From an uncultured Acetatifactor sp. (lineage in GTDB: Bacteria; Bacillota; Clostridia; Lachnospirales; Lachnospiraceae), in the NCBI GenBank assembly GCA_910580225.1, contig CAJTXE010000019.1, positions 33,190-80,112 of the forward strand: a stretch of DNA of 46,923 nt, read 5' to 3'. The stretch's first letter is position 1; each line of letters starts with the position of its first letter. Below, piece after piece: positions 15,934 through 23,788 of this stretch. The position numbers and the translations under genes were made by a program. The notes under the pieces are model-generated. The model was not told the origin of the DNA. It worked only from the letters and a program-made list of their open reading frames with translations, and did no database searches.

Positions 15934-17260
15934 TTATTCGGCTGTCATAGCCGCAACGAATGCATCCAGCTTCTCCTGTGCATTCTCCTTGGTAATCTCA
16001 CCGCTTCTGATCTCGGTGGGGATTGCTCCCGCATAGGACCAGTACCTGGCGCTGAAAGTGCTGTTGACGGGCTGTGCCACACTGGCCGTGTTGGACTCGT
16101 TGATAAGCACGGTTGCAAGAGGGTCAGCCAGGACTTTCTCGCTGGCTCCTGCGGCTTTGTTGGCGGGAACCTGCTGAGACAGCTCATAGCGCAGAATCTG
16201 GTTCTCTTCGTTGCCGATAAATGACGCAAACTGAACTGCCGCTGCCATATTCTTGGACTGTGCGTTTACGCCGATTACCTTGGAGCCGTAGAAACCTAAC
16301 AGCTGATGGTCCGTGCCGTCGGGATTGAAGGTAGGAATAACAGCCATTCCCAAGTCATCGCCCAGTGCGTCCTTGTAAAGCTGATAATTCCAGCTTCCGT
16401 CGAACCATGCCCCAAGCCTGTGGTTCTCGATCAGTTCGCTGACAGTAATCTCGCCGTCAAAAGCACATTTGGGATTGTTGATCAGGTCAATCAGATAATT
16501 GGTCACTGCCAGTCCTGTAGCGCTGTTCCAATCCACTCCTGCAGAAAGGTCGCTTCCGTCAGGTCCGAAGATGCTGCAGCCTGCTCCGTAATAGTAGCAA
16601 CCCAGCTTCCAGCCGCCTGCGGACTCGAAGTAATAGTTGTACACATCATCGGCTGTCTCTTTTGCCATAATCTTCTCCAGGGATGTAATGTCGGTCTCAT
16701 CCAGGAGCGTCTTGTCGTAATACATAAAGAAGGTATTGTGGGTGAAAGGAATTCCGTAAACCTTATCGTCTATCATTACGGTATCCTTAACGGAGTCCGC
16801 CATGTCGTTCCTCACCATGGCCTCGGTCTCTCCTCCCAGCTGTGCGATAGCCCCTGCATCTACCAGCTGCGGAAGCTGGTCATTGGAAAACAGGAATACG
16901 TCCGCGGCATTGCCTACGTCTTTCAGCACCTCATCCTGGCACTTGTCCTCGCCTACCACCTCGGTGGTCCAGGTGATGTTGTACTCCGGATGCGCAGCAG
17001 CGAAATTCTCCTGCATCTGGCTCATGGTGCCTGTGTCAATCTGGTTCTGAGGACACCATACCTTCAGGGCGATATCCTGCGTCTCACCGGAAGCCGCCCC
17101 CCCCTGACGCATCTTCGCTTCCGCTTTCCTGGGATGAGTTCTCTGCCTCACCGCCCGAAGCAGAACTGCTCTGGGAAGTGCTGTCATCTCCGCAGCCCGC
17201 CAGAAGCGCCGCAGTCATTGCTGCAGTCAAAAGAGTTGCCAAAAACTTTTTCTTTTTCAT
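15934..17260 (-). CDS. malE: Maltodextrin-binding lipoprotein MalE, interrupted by an apparent poly-G frameshift
   Basis: The mature protein (WCPQNQIDTG... to MTAE) is a family 1 extracellular solute-binding protein similar to MalE. Its true N-terminus lies one frame away: the ATG at 17260, behind an AAGGAGG site, encodes MKKKKFLATL and a lipobox LAGC with lipidated Cys23, then a Ser/Gly/Glu linker. This frame reaches a run of eight G (17104-17097) and then a TGA at 17086-17084. With seven G the signal peptide would join the mature domain at GGAASGETQD. Either the sequence has a one-base error, the gene is mutated, or the tract is slippery or phase-variable. It should bind maltodextrins outside the cell for MalFG. 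Confidence 0.85.
17097..17104 (-). repeat. Eight-G homopolymer at the malE frameshift
   Basis: The plus strand reads eight C here, giving eight G in the malE sense strand, about 52 codons after the lipoprotein start. Seven would restore one reading frame. The tract lies in the linker between lipobox and binding domain. Confidence 0.8.
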
Positions 17261-17315
17261 TTTCAGAAATCCTCCTTCAGAAATTTTTTATTGTTTCTTT
17301 CAATTTCTTAACAGA

Positions 17316-17344
17316 AAAATAACATATTTTTAGAAATGCGTCAA
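17316..17344 (-). promoter_or_regulatory. Promoter of malEFG
   Basis: On the minus strand TTGACG (17344-17339), a 17-nt spacer and TATTTT (17321-17316) precede the malE ATG by about 55 nt. The surrounding divergent region is AT-rich. Confidence 0.6.
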
Positions 17345-17720
17345 CCCTCAATTTGTGCATATTTATTGATAATTACTGACTTTTTACCCTATAATTATGC
17401 AAATTGCATTCGTTTTCGAAAAAATTAACGAAACAAAACTACGAAATTTTTTGCTATATGTTTCGTGTCTGTTTCCGGCTGTCATGATCTTCGCCGTATC
17501 CTTCCATTCTTCCCTTTTTATCCTGTTTTAATTGTTTTTTCCTTCAAACATTCTAAAAAAACGTTTTTTAATATTTTATTTTTCATTCTATTTTTTCGTT
17601 CCTTCAATCTGCAAAGTTTCGATGACAGACTTGTATTTTATCCCGCTTCTTGGTATAATCTTTGTAAGGCTTTATGAGATTATGGTTATTTTTCACAAAA
17701 TTTTACAGGAGGTCCGGCTC
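17345..17720. promoter_or_regulatory. malE/malR divergent region with candidate LacI-family operators
   Basis: This AT-rich stretch separates the divergent malE and regulator genes. Two CG-centred palindromes stand out: TTTTCGAAAA at 17413-17422, about 70 nt upstream of the malE -35, and AAAAAACGTTTTTT at 17556-17569, upstream of the regulator gene. LacI-family proteins bind CG-centred palindromes, so both are candidate operators for the adjacent regulator. No good plus-strand promoter was singled out. Confidence 0.4.
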
Positions 17721-18728
17721 ATGGCAACCATCAACGACATCGCCGAAAGGCTTGGAATATCCAAAAGTACGGTTTCCAAAGGTTTAAACAATGCCAGGGA
17801 CGTGAGTGAGGAAATGCGTAAGAAAATCCTCGAAACCGCCGTAGAGCTTGGCTATGTCAACAAACGGCAGCAAAAAGAACGGAAAGCCCTGTGCATACTG
17901 GTGGAAAACATGGAGTTTCATACTCCTAACCAGTTCGGCCACGACATCATCCTGGGCTTCAAACAGATGGCAGAGCCTGAAGGCTGGACCGTGGATATCG
18001 TACCCATAGATATGGAATTTCAGCGCGGCATCCCTTACGGTGTATTTATGATGGAACACGGATACCAGGCTTCTTTCATCCTGGGACTCACCCTTCTGGA
18101 CCCCTGGATGCACGAGTTCCGCATCTCCCGGATTCCCGCCGTATTATATGACAATTATATCAAGGGGAATCCCTACATAGCCTCGGTAGGCTGCGACAGC
18201 CAGGAAGGATTTGAACTGGCTGTAAAACATCTCACCGGTCTGGGCCATAAAAAAATAGGCCTGATCTCCGGCCCTCTGGAATCTTATATCCAGAAGGCCA
18301 GATACCATGCCTATATCAACGCCATGGAAAAGTACGGCCTGGAAATCAATGAAGACTATATCGGTCTGGGCTATTTCGTAAACGATTCCACCAGAAAATA
18401 TATCCCAAAACTGGTGGACGAAGGGGTAACTGCCATTCTGTTTTCCCATGATATACGTGCCATCTCCGCCATCACAGAATGTGACGACCGGGGAATCCGC
18501 ATTCCGGATGACGTGAGTATTGTAGGCTTTGATGACCTCCCCATGACAGCCCATACCCTGCCTTCTCTCACCACCATACGTCAGGACCGGGTGGCCATCG
18601 GAAAATGTGGTTTCTATGCCCTTTCCTGTCTGCTGAACCAGGTGGCCATCGGCTCCATCCTGCTGCGTGCCACACTGATCGTCAGGGATTCCACAGGACC
18701 TGCACCGTCCCATTCCCCGTCCGGCTAG
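17721..18728 (+). CDS. LacI-family transcriptional regulator, likely controls the maltodextrin operon
   Basis: 335 aa. The N-terminal LacI helix-turn-helix reads TINDIAERLGISKSTVSKGL, followed by the hinge region. The periplasmic-binding-protein-like effector domain (about 60-330) contains IGLISGPLES and the typical VSIVGFDDLPM. The ATG at 17721 was chosen for its AGGAGGT site 9 nt upstream; longer in-frame starts lie in AT-rich non-coding sequence. It is divergent from malEFG, the usual place for a MalR-type repressor that responds to maltose or maltodextrin. Identity as MalR is inferred from position. Confidence 0.9.
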   Translation: MATINDIAERLGISKSTVSKGLNNARDVSEEMRKKILETAVELGYVNKRQQKERKALCILVENMEFHTPNQFGHDIILGFKQMAEPEGWTVDIVPIDMEFQRGIPYGVFMMEHGYQASFILGLTLLDPWMHEFRISRIPAVLYDNYIKGNPYIASVGCDSQEGFELAVKHLTGLGHKKIGLISGPLESYIQKARYHAYINAMEKYGLEINEDYIGLGYFVNDSTRKYIPKLVDEGVTAILFSHDIRAISAITECDDRGIRIPDDVSIVGFDDLPMTAHTLPSLTTIRQDRVAIGKCGFYALSCLLNQVAIGSILLRATLIVRDSTGPAPSHSPSG

Positions 18729-18766
18729 ACCGTGCTGGAAAATTGCTTTCTCACTTCATTTTCAAA

Positions 18767-18788
18767 GGCAGCCGCTCCAGCGGCTGCC
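18767..18788. terminator. Hairpin terminator between convergent genes
   Basis: GGCAGCCGCT (18767-18776) pairs perfectly with AGCGGCTGCC (18779-18788) around a two-base turn. It is followed by TTATTATC on the plus strand and by TTTGAAAA on the minus strand. It lies between the stops of the LacI-type regulator and psd and may serve both. Confidence 0.65.
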
Positions 18789-18805
18789 TTATTATCACAG
18801 CAGAT

Positions 18806-19681
18806 TCAAACCGTATTTCCCGATGCGCCAACCTGCTCGCCCAGGCGGACTCTGGTCTCAATGCCCCGGCGTGAATTCTCCAGAATATCCTCATCGGGCG
18901 TTACCGCCCCCTGCCGGGTAACCAGGATAACCGTGGAACCTCCGAAGGCAAACCTGCCCTTCTCCCATCCTCTGCGCACTGCGCTTCCTCTGGGATGGTT
19001 TATGATCTGTCCTACCAACATAGCTCCCACTTCCATCTGGATCATACGTCCGAAACTCTCTGACTCCAGAATGCAGTACTCCCGGGTATTCTCCTTGTAC
19101 ACGGGAAAATGTTCATTGGCCACAGGATTTACCGTATGAAAAACGCCGAAAATCTTAACGAATTTCCGTATATTCCCCCCGTCCGCATAGATATATCGGT
19201 GATAATCCTCCGGGCACAGCCGGAACAGCCACACATGCCCCCCTGTAAATTCCGCCGCCAGTTTCCGATCCTTCAGAAGACTTTCCAGCGTATAACGCGT
19301 GTGTTTCACCTCAAAGCTGCAGCCGTCTGCGATCTCATAGACACTGAGGCGGCCGTCACAGGGGCTGACCAGTACCTCCGGCGACTTCTCCACCCTGCGG
19401 GCCCCCTCTGTCAGCCTTCTGGTGAAAAAATCGTTAAAAGAAGTGTAATCTTTGGGCTGATAATCCCACATATCAATGCCGTGACGGCAGATAAAATGCC
19501 GGATTAAAAATCTGGAAAACCCCGAGTCCAGAAAAGCTCCGCCCATTCTGGAAAAGAGCGGAGAGACCAGCGGTTTCAGCAGAACCCTCCCTGCCGCATG
19601 ACCGTACAGCTTATCCAGCAGACGGTCCTGCAGTGTGTTTTGTTTTGTAATATTTCCTTTTCTGTCAGCAATCAAATGCAT
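18806..19681 (-). CDS. psd: Phosphatidylserine decarboxylase
   Basis: 291 aa. It converts phosphatidylserine to phosphatidylethanolamine at the membrane. Key residues are visible: PCDG (Asp109), YHRY (His161), and the self-cleavage motif FGGST, where cleavage before Ser249 creates the pyruvoyl group on a C-terminal alpha chain of about 43 aa. The ATG at 19681 was chosen because GGGGAAGG lies upstream; the longer frame to 19798 lacks support. It follows pssA by 120 nt on the same strand, completing the two-step route from CDP-diacylglycerol and serine. Confidence 0.94.
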   Translation of the reverse strand: MHLIADRKGNITKQNTLQDRLLDKLYGHAAGRVLLKPLVSPLFSRMGGAFLDSGFSRFLIRHFICRHGIDMWDYQPKDYTSFNDFFTRRLTEGARRVEKSPEVLVSPCDGRLSVYEIADGCSFEVKHTRYTLESLLKDRKLAAEFTGGHVWLFRLCPEDYHRYIYADGGNIRKFVKIFGVFHTVNPVANEHFPVYKENTREYCILESESFGRMIQMEVGAMLVGQIINHPRGSAVRRGWEKGRFAFGGSTVILVTRQGAVTPDEDILENSRRGIETRVRLGEQVGASGNTV

Positions 19682-19801
19682 CTCATCCTTCCCCTTTCTG
19701 TTTCCTCTCAGGAAACACTGATTCCGTGCCCGTTTCGGCACATTCCCCAGACAGGCCTCCTTTCTGCCATTTGCCGGACCGTCATACGACCAGCCCACGA
19801 A

Positions 19802-20458
19802 TCATCCCCTGGTACTCACCAGACTCCACCATCCCCTCCAGGCAAAAACGATCACAGCCACTGCCGCTGCCACCACCGCCACAATGACAAGCACTTCTTT
19901 CACAGAAGGTTTTCTGATTCTGAAATTCAGAACAAACAAAAAACCCACCAGTGCCACTGCAATATGCAGTACCACCACAAAGGCTGCATGGCTGGGAAAA
20001 AGCGGTGAGACCAGAAACAATATGGGCAGTGCAATCGCCATGGAAGTAATGGGCAAACCCTGATAATACTTCCGTGCCCCCCCTTCTTCCGCCTGTCGTT
20101 TTGCCTCCATCACATTGAAATATCCCAGACGGATCAGGCCGGCCAGTCCGTACAGGGCCAGAATTGCCATACTGTAAATGCGATCCATGCCCAGTTTGTA
20201 GCAGATGACAATTGGCAGTATGCCAAAGCAGACGATATCACACAGAGAATCTATCTGGATTCCGAAAGCCTGTTCATCTGCGGTGCGGTTCTTTTTCGTC
20301 CTGGCGACCTTGCCGTCAAACATATCACAGAGGCCGGAAAAGGCCAGAAAGAAAATCGCCCATCGCAGCTGCATTGTGGATGTGGAAAAAATACCTGCTA
20401 CAGCCGAAATAAAGCTGATGTATGTCAGTATTACAGTATAGTCGTAAAATCCTATCAC
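19802..20458 (-). CDS. pssA: CDP-diacylglycerol-serine O-phosphatidyltransferase
   Basis: 218 aa integral membrane enzyme. The CDP-alcohol phosphotransferase motif is complete: Asp45, DGKVAR (48-53), Gly66, Asp70 and Asp74. The spacer between AR and G is 12 residues, slightly longer than the general pattern. It attaches serine to CDP-diacylglycerol, giving phosphatidylserine for Psd. The GTG at 20458 was chosen because GAGGAGG lies about 9 nt upstream; an in-frame ATG at 20578 would fall in the promoter region. About six membrane helices are predicted. It is the first gene of a pssA-psd pair. Confidence 0.92.
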   Translation of the reverse strand: MIGFYDYTVILTYISFISAVAGIFSTSTMQLRWAIFFLAFSGLCDMFDGKVARTKKNRTADEQAFGIQIDSLCDIVCFGILPIVICYKLGMDRIYSMAILALYGLAGLIRLGYFNVMEAKRQAEEGGARKYYQGLPITSMAIALPILFLVSPLFPSHAAFVVVLHIAVALVGFLFVLNFRIRKPSVKEVLVIVAVVAAAVAVIVFAWRGWWSLVSTRG

Positions 20459-20576
20459 ACGAACCCCTCCTCGTTTCGTCTTGTTTGCATCGTTCCCTGT
20501 ATTTCCGCCGAATGAGCCCACACCTCTCGTCCTATGTTCGACTCTCATTTCAGCATTCCGCATATGCCACATCTCC

Positions 20577-20605
20577 ATTGTATACCACCATATAACAATT
20601 GTCTA
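20577..20605 (-). promoter_or_regulatory. Candidate promoter of pssA-psd
   Basis: On the minus strand TAGACA (20605-20600), a 17-nt spacer and TACAAT (20582-20577) precede the GTG start by about 110 nt. An inverted repeat (GACAGGTAA / TTACCTGTC, 20624-20656) and a palindrome AGCAACGTTGCT (20669-20680) lie just upstream and could be regulatory. Confidence 0.45.
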
Positions 20606-20701
20606 CCAAAAATGTTCACTTTCGACAGGTAACTATTGTTATTTTGTTTACCTGTCCCTCCGCTCACAGCAACGTTGCTTTCTTGTCAACATATCATGAT
20701 G

Positions 20702-21736
20702 TCATACATGACCTTTTGACCTTGGTATCATATAATAGAACTGTGCCGCGATGGTAAAAAGTGCGCTGACAAGCAGCTGGCTGTAATATCCCAGTCCCCG
20801 GGACAGCACCATGCCGGGCAACAGCATTCCCTGAAAAACAGTGGGAAAAATCCTCAGGAACAGGGCTTCACTGATGCCCATCCCTCCCGGAAGCGGCAGC
20901 ATATCCACCGAGACCGAAATTACCGCCTGGAGCATCACCACCTCCCACACGGCAGTCCCTGACAGCCCAAAGGCCAGGTACACCACCCAGGTCACTCCAA
21001 ACAAAGCAAAACGCTGTACAAACGTAATAAGAATCACGCCCAAAAGCACCTTTCTGTGCTTTTCCAGGTACCCCGCCGTTTCCCGATAGACCTGCATGGC
21101 CTTCTGCAGCCGCCTGCCCCGCTCTTCCTTATGCCGCAGAAAACGCATTTTTTCCAGGCAGCTCATGCCCCAGGTGAGCAGACGTTCCGCCAGAAGCGGG
21201 TGAAATACCAGAACCGTCATGAACGTCACACAGAACACATTCAGCAATACACCCAGATAGAAAATCGGCAGGATTTCCCCCAGATACCGTTCTTTAAATC
21301 CCCCTCCAAACACGGATACCCCGATTCCGATTACCACCAATACCAATTTATATGTAATGGTCACCACCATCAGAATCACCGTGGCCACCGGAATGGGTAT
21401 TTTTTCCTTTTTCATATAATATATCTGCATGGGCTGACCGCCGGTGGCGGAAGGGGTAATACAGCTGAAGAAAAAACCAACGGAAGAAAAGAGAAAACAG
21501 ATCCGCTTTTTCACCCGGATACCGAAGGAAGTCATCATATACCACAGGATAATGGACTCCCCCCAGATAAAAAACAAAACCAGAGCCACGCCGGGAAACA
21601 GCATCCCCTTATCCACCTGTCGGATGGCTTCCATCATAGCCCCAAGGTCTTCCCCGTGAAACACACCGTACAATGTCAGAACAAAAACCGCAGCCAAAAA
21701 AATGCCGTTGCCGATAATCTTCTTTTTCGAATGCAC
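20702..21736 (-). CDS. UPF0104 / LPG-synthase-TM family membrane protein (flippase-like)
   Basis: 344 aa with about eight predicted helices. The PSATGGQP motif (near residue 95) and the LPLPGGMGISEA motif (near 285) are hallmarks of the lysylphosphatidylglycerol-synthetase transmembrane / UPF0104 family. The catalytic transferase domain of MprF is absent. Such proteins are thought to move lipids or lipid-linked molecules across the membrane. The GTG at 21736 overlaps the stop of the PAP2 gene by one base (TAGTG) with GGGGGAGG upstream, so the two are coupled. Its place between a PAP2 phosphatase and pssA-psd points to lipid metabolism. Confidence 0.88.
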   Translation of the reverse strand: MHSKKKIIGNGIFLAAVFVLTLYGVFHGEDLGAMMEAIRQVDKGMLFPGVALVLFFIWGESIILWYMMTSFGIRVKKRICFLFSSVGFFFSCITPSATGGQPMQIYYMKKEKIPIPVATVILMVVTITYKLVLVVIGIGVSVFGGGFKERYLGEILPIFYLGVLLNVFCVTFMTVLVFHPLLAERLLTWGMSCLEKMRFLRHKEERGRRLQKAMQVYRETAGYLEKHRKVLLGVILITFVQRFALFGVTWVVYLAFGLSGTAVWEVVMLQAVISVSVDMLPLPGGMGISEALFLRIFPTVFQGMLLPGMVLSRGLGYYSQLLVSALFTIAAQFYYMIPRSKGHV

Positions 21737-22440
21737 TAGGCGCCTCCCCCTTCCAGAAGGAGTTTCCCATCGATCTCATCCAGGAGTTTCTCATAGCTCT
21801 TCCAGACTTTGGGCCGTTTCCCAATCCACAGACACAGCTCTGCCAGTGCCACCCCGCCGATGACATCCACAATGACATGCTGTTTCGTAGTCAGTGTGGA
21901 GATACATACAAGCAGCGCCATAATACAGGAAAACACCTTGTATCCCCGGGGAATCCGACTCTCCCCCCGCAGCCCCGCAAAGCAGAACCAGCTTACCAGA
22001 CAGTGAATGGACGGAAACAGATTATCCGCCGCATCTATGGTATACAGAAAAATCATCACCTGATTCCAGAACCCCTCCGCCTCCACCACGGGACGCACAT
22101 TGGTTGTGGGGTAGATCAGGTAACAGGCAAAACATACCAGCCGTGACAGAAAGTCCGCCGAAAAAAACTGACAGACCTCCCGCTTTCCCCGTCTTGCAAT
22201 CAGGATATAATTGACAATCCAGAACAGATAACATCCCAGATAGATTACCACCGTGAAAGGCAGGAAAGGAATCATCCCGTCCAGTTCCCCCTGTATATTA
22301 TGGTGCTTCCAGTCCCCGGCGATTACCCTTGCGCCGCCGTACACCGAAAAGTTCAGTGTGACAGCTATCAGCAATGGCATTACGCCGTATTCCGGAATCA
22401 GATTTTTCAGTTTTTTCATCTTTTTCCACAGTCTTCCCAT
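21736..22440 (-). CDS. PAP2-superfamily membrane phosphatase
   Basis: 234 aa with about five or six helices. PAP2-like motifs appear in order: a basic segment preceding a YPTTNVRP-like stretch, the central LFPSIHCLVSWF (PSxH motif, here PSIH), and STLTTKQHVIVDVIGGVALAE (motif III with catalytic His). The family dephosphorylates phosphatidic acid, undecaprenyl diphosphate or inositol lipids. The ATG at 22440 has AGGAGG 5 nt upstream. It is translationally coupled to the UPF0104 gene downstream. Confidence 0.87.
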   Translation of the reverse strand: MGRLWKKMKKLKNLIPEYGVMPLLIAVTLNFSVYGGARVIAGDWKHHNIQGELDGMIPFLPFTVVIYLGCYLFWIVNYILIARRGKREVCQFFSADFLSRLVCFACYLIYPTTNVRPVVEAEGFWNQVMIFLYTIDAADNLFPSIHCLVSWFCFAGLRGESRIPRGYKVFSCIMALLVCISTLTTKQHVIVDVIGGVALAELCLWIGKRPKVWKSYEKLLDEIDGKLLLEGGGA

Positions 22441-22682
22441 GTTGTCCTCCTGCGCCCTTCTCCTGTCCTGAATCCCCCGGCGCATTGTTTTTCAAAACAA
22501 CGCCCGGTTTCAGGCTCCGAATATGACTATATCAAAAAAGAGAAATCGTCTCAATACGTTTCTATATATCTTTAACAAATCTTTAGAGAATATTAACTTT
22601 AATTCTTTTTACCGTTCCGGAAAATCCCGGAAAGGCCCTGTATAGAAGCGGCAGCCCCCGAATCGAATCAAAAAAGTACACG

Positions 22683-23552
22683 CTACAGCGCCTGCTTATC
22701 TATGGAAAATCCTCTCCCCTTCACTTCGCTGACTCTTGTAATCACCATAAAACTGTTGGGATCAATGCCATGAACAATCTTCTCCAGTTTGAACAGCTCA
22801 CGGTTGGAGATAACGCTGAAGATCACCTGCGTCCTGTCATGCAGATACCCGCTTTCCGCCTCCAGCAGCGTCACCCCCCGGTCCAGCTGCTTTAATATGG
22901 CCTCCCGAATGGCTCCGGACTGGTTGCTGATGATCTTCACCTCCGTCTGAGTCGTGCCAAGCATCAGCGTTTTGTCCAACGCAATGGAAGAAACCATCAC
23001 AAACAGGATACTGTACAAAATATTCTCCGCCTGATGCAGCGGTGCCTGCACCAACAGAATTGTCACATCAAAAGCATAGAGCCCCACCGATACCGGAACC
23101 CGGAAATATTTAAACAATATCAGCGGCGGAATATCCATTCCTCCGGTGGAAGCTCCTGTGCGAATCACAATCCCCAGGGAAACGCCCACCCCCAGTCCGG
23201 CAAATAATGTACACAGCAGAAGATCTTCTGTCAGCACAAAATCACCGAAAATCCGGTCCGCTGCCTCCACTGCAGCCGGCATCAAAAATGTACTCATTAG
23301 TGTAGTCACCACAAAGGATTTCCCCAAAAGAAAAAAACCCAAAATCAGCATCCCTACGTTCACCGCAAGCAAAACGCCTGAAACTGACAATCCTGTCAGA
23401 TGATAGATTGCCAGGGCGACTCCCGTAGCGCCTCCGCTGGCCAGATTTGCCGGCAGCAGAAAAAGCTTCAGTGTCAGTGCGTATAAAACGTTTCCCAGAA
23501 GGATGGCGCCTATTGACCGCGCCGACCAGTTCATGTGCAGTTTATCTTCCAT
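22683..23552 (-). CDS. YitT-family membrane protein with C-terminal DUF2179 domain
   Basis: 289 aa. The YitT/DUF161 membrane region has about five or six helices (about 10-205) with the conserved LPANLASGGATGVAL and RTGASTGGMDIPP motifs. The cytoplasmic DUF2179 domain (about 215-280) contains a GVTLLEAESGY-like motif and PNSFMVITRVSEVKGRGF. It resembles the widespread Bacillus YitT/YpjC paralogues, whose function is unknown. It has its own promoter divergent from the GH127 gene and stands alone. Confidence 0.92.
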   Translation of the reverse strand: MEDKLHMNWSARSIGAILLGNVLYALTLKLFLLPANLASGGATGVALAIYHLTGLSVSGVLLAVNVGMLILGFFLLGKSFVVTTLMSTFLMPAAVEAADRIFGDFVLTEDLLLCTLFAGLGVGVSLGIVIRTGASTGGMDIPPLILFKYFRVPVSVGLYAFDVTILLVQAPLHQAENILYSILFVMVSSIALDKTLMLGTTQTEVKIISNQSGAIREAILKQLDRGVTLLEAESGYLHDRTQVIFSVISNRELFKLEKIVHGIDPNSFMVITRVSEVKGRGFSIDKQAL

Positions 23553-23653
23553 TTTTGTTCCTACTTCCTTTCTCTATCCACTTCCAGACATGCTGATACA
23601 ACTGTCGGAGCTATCAGAAACGGCACCGACAATCTGTGCGGAACTTCCCTCTC

Positions 23654-23682
23654 ATTATAGCACAAAGCCAAATCCATGAAAA
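23654..23682 (-). promoter_or_regulatory. Promoter of the YitT-family gene
   Basis: On the minus strand TTTTCA (23682-23677), a 17-nt spacer and a perfect TATAAT (23659-23654) lie about 100 nt before the ATG. Confidence 0.6.
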
Positions 23683-23715
23683 CAGCGACTTTCCACAAGC
23701 TTTTGCCAAAACCCA

Positions 23716-23744
23716 TTGATTTGTACGGCTAGGGGCTGTAAAAT
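23716..23744 (+). promoter_or_regulatory. Promoter of the GH127 gene
   Basis: TTGATT (23716-23721), a 17-nt spacer and TAAAAT (23739-23744) precede the ATG at 23789, with AAGGAG at about 23775-23780. Confidence 0.65.
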
Positions 23745-23788
23745 AGACCTGTCAGACCGAAACATTGTACGAAAAAGGAGACATAGTC

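Noticed and set aside
22615..22632. TTCCGG/CCGGAA inverted repeat between the YitT and PAP2 genes
   Set aside because: The stem is only six pairs and has no T-run on either strand, so it is not a supported terminator.
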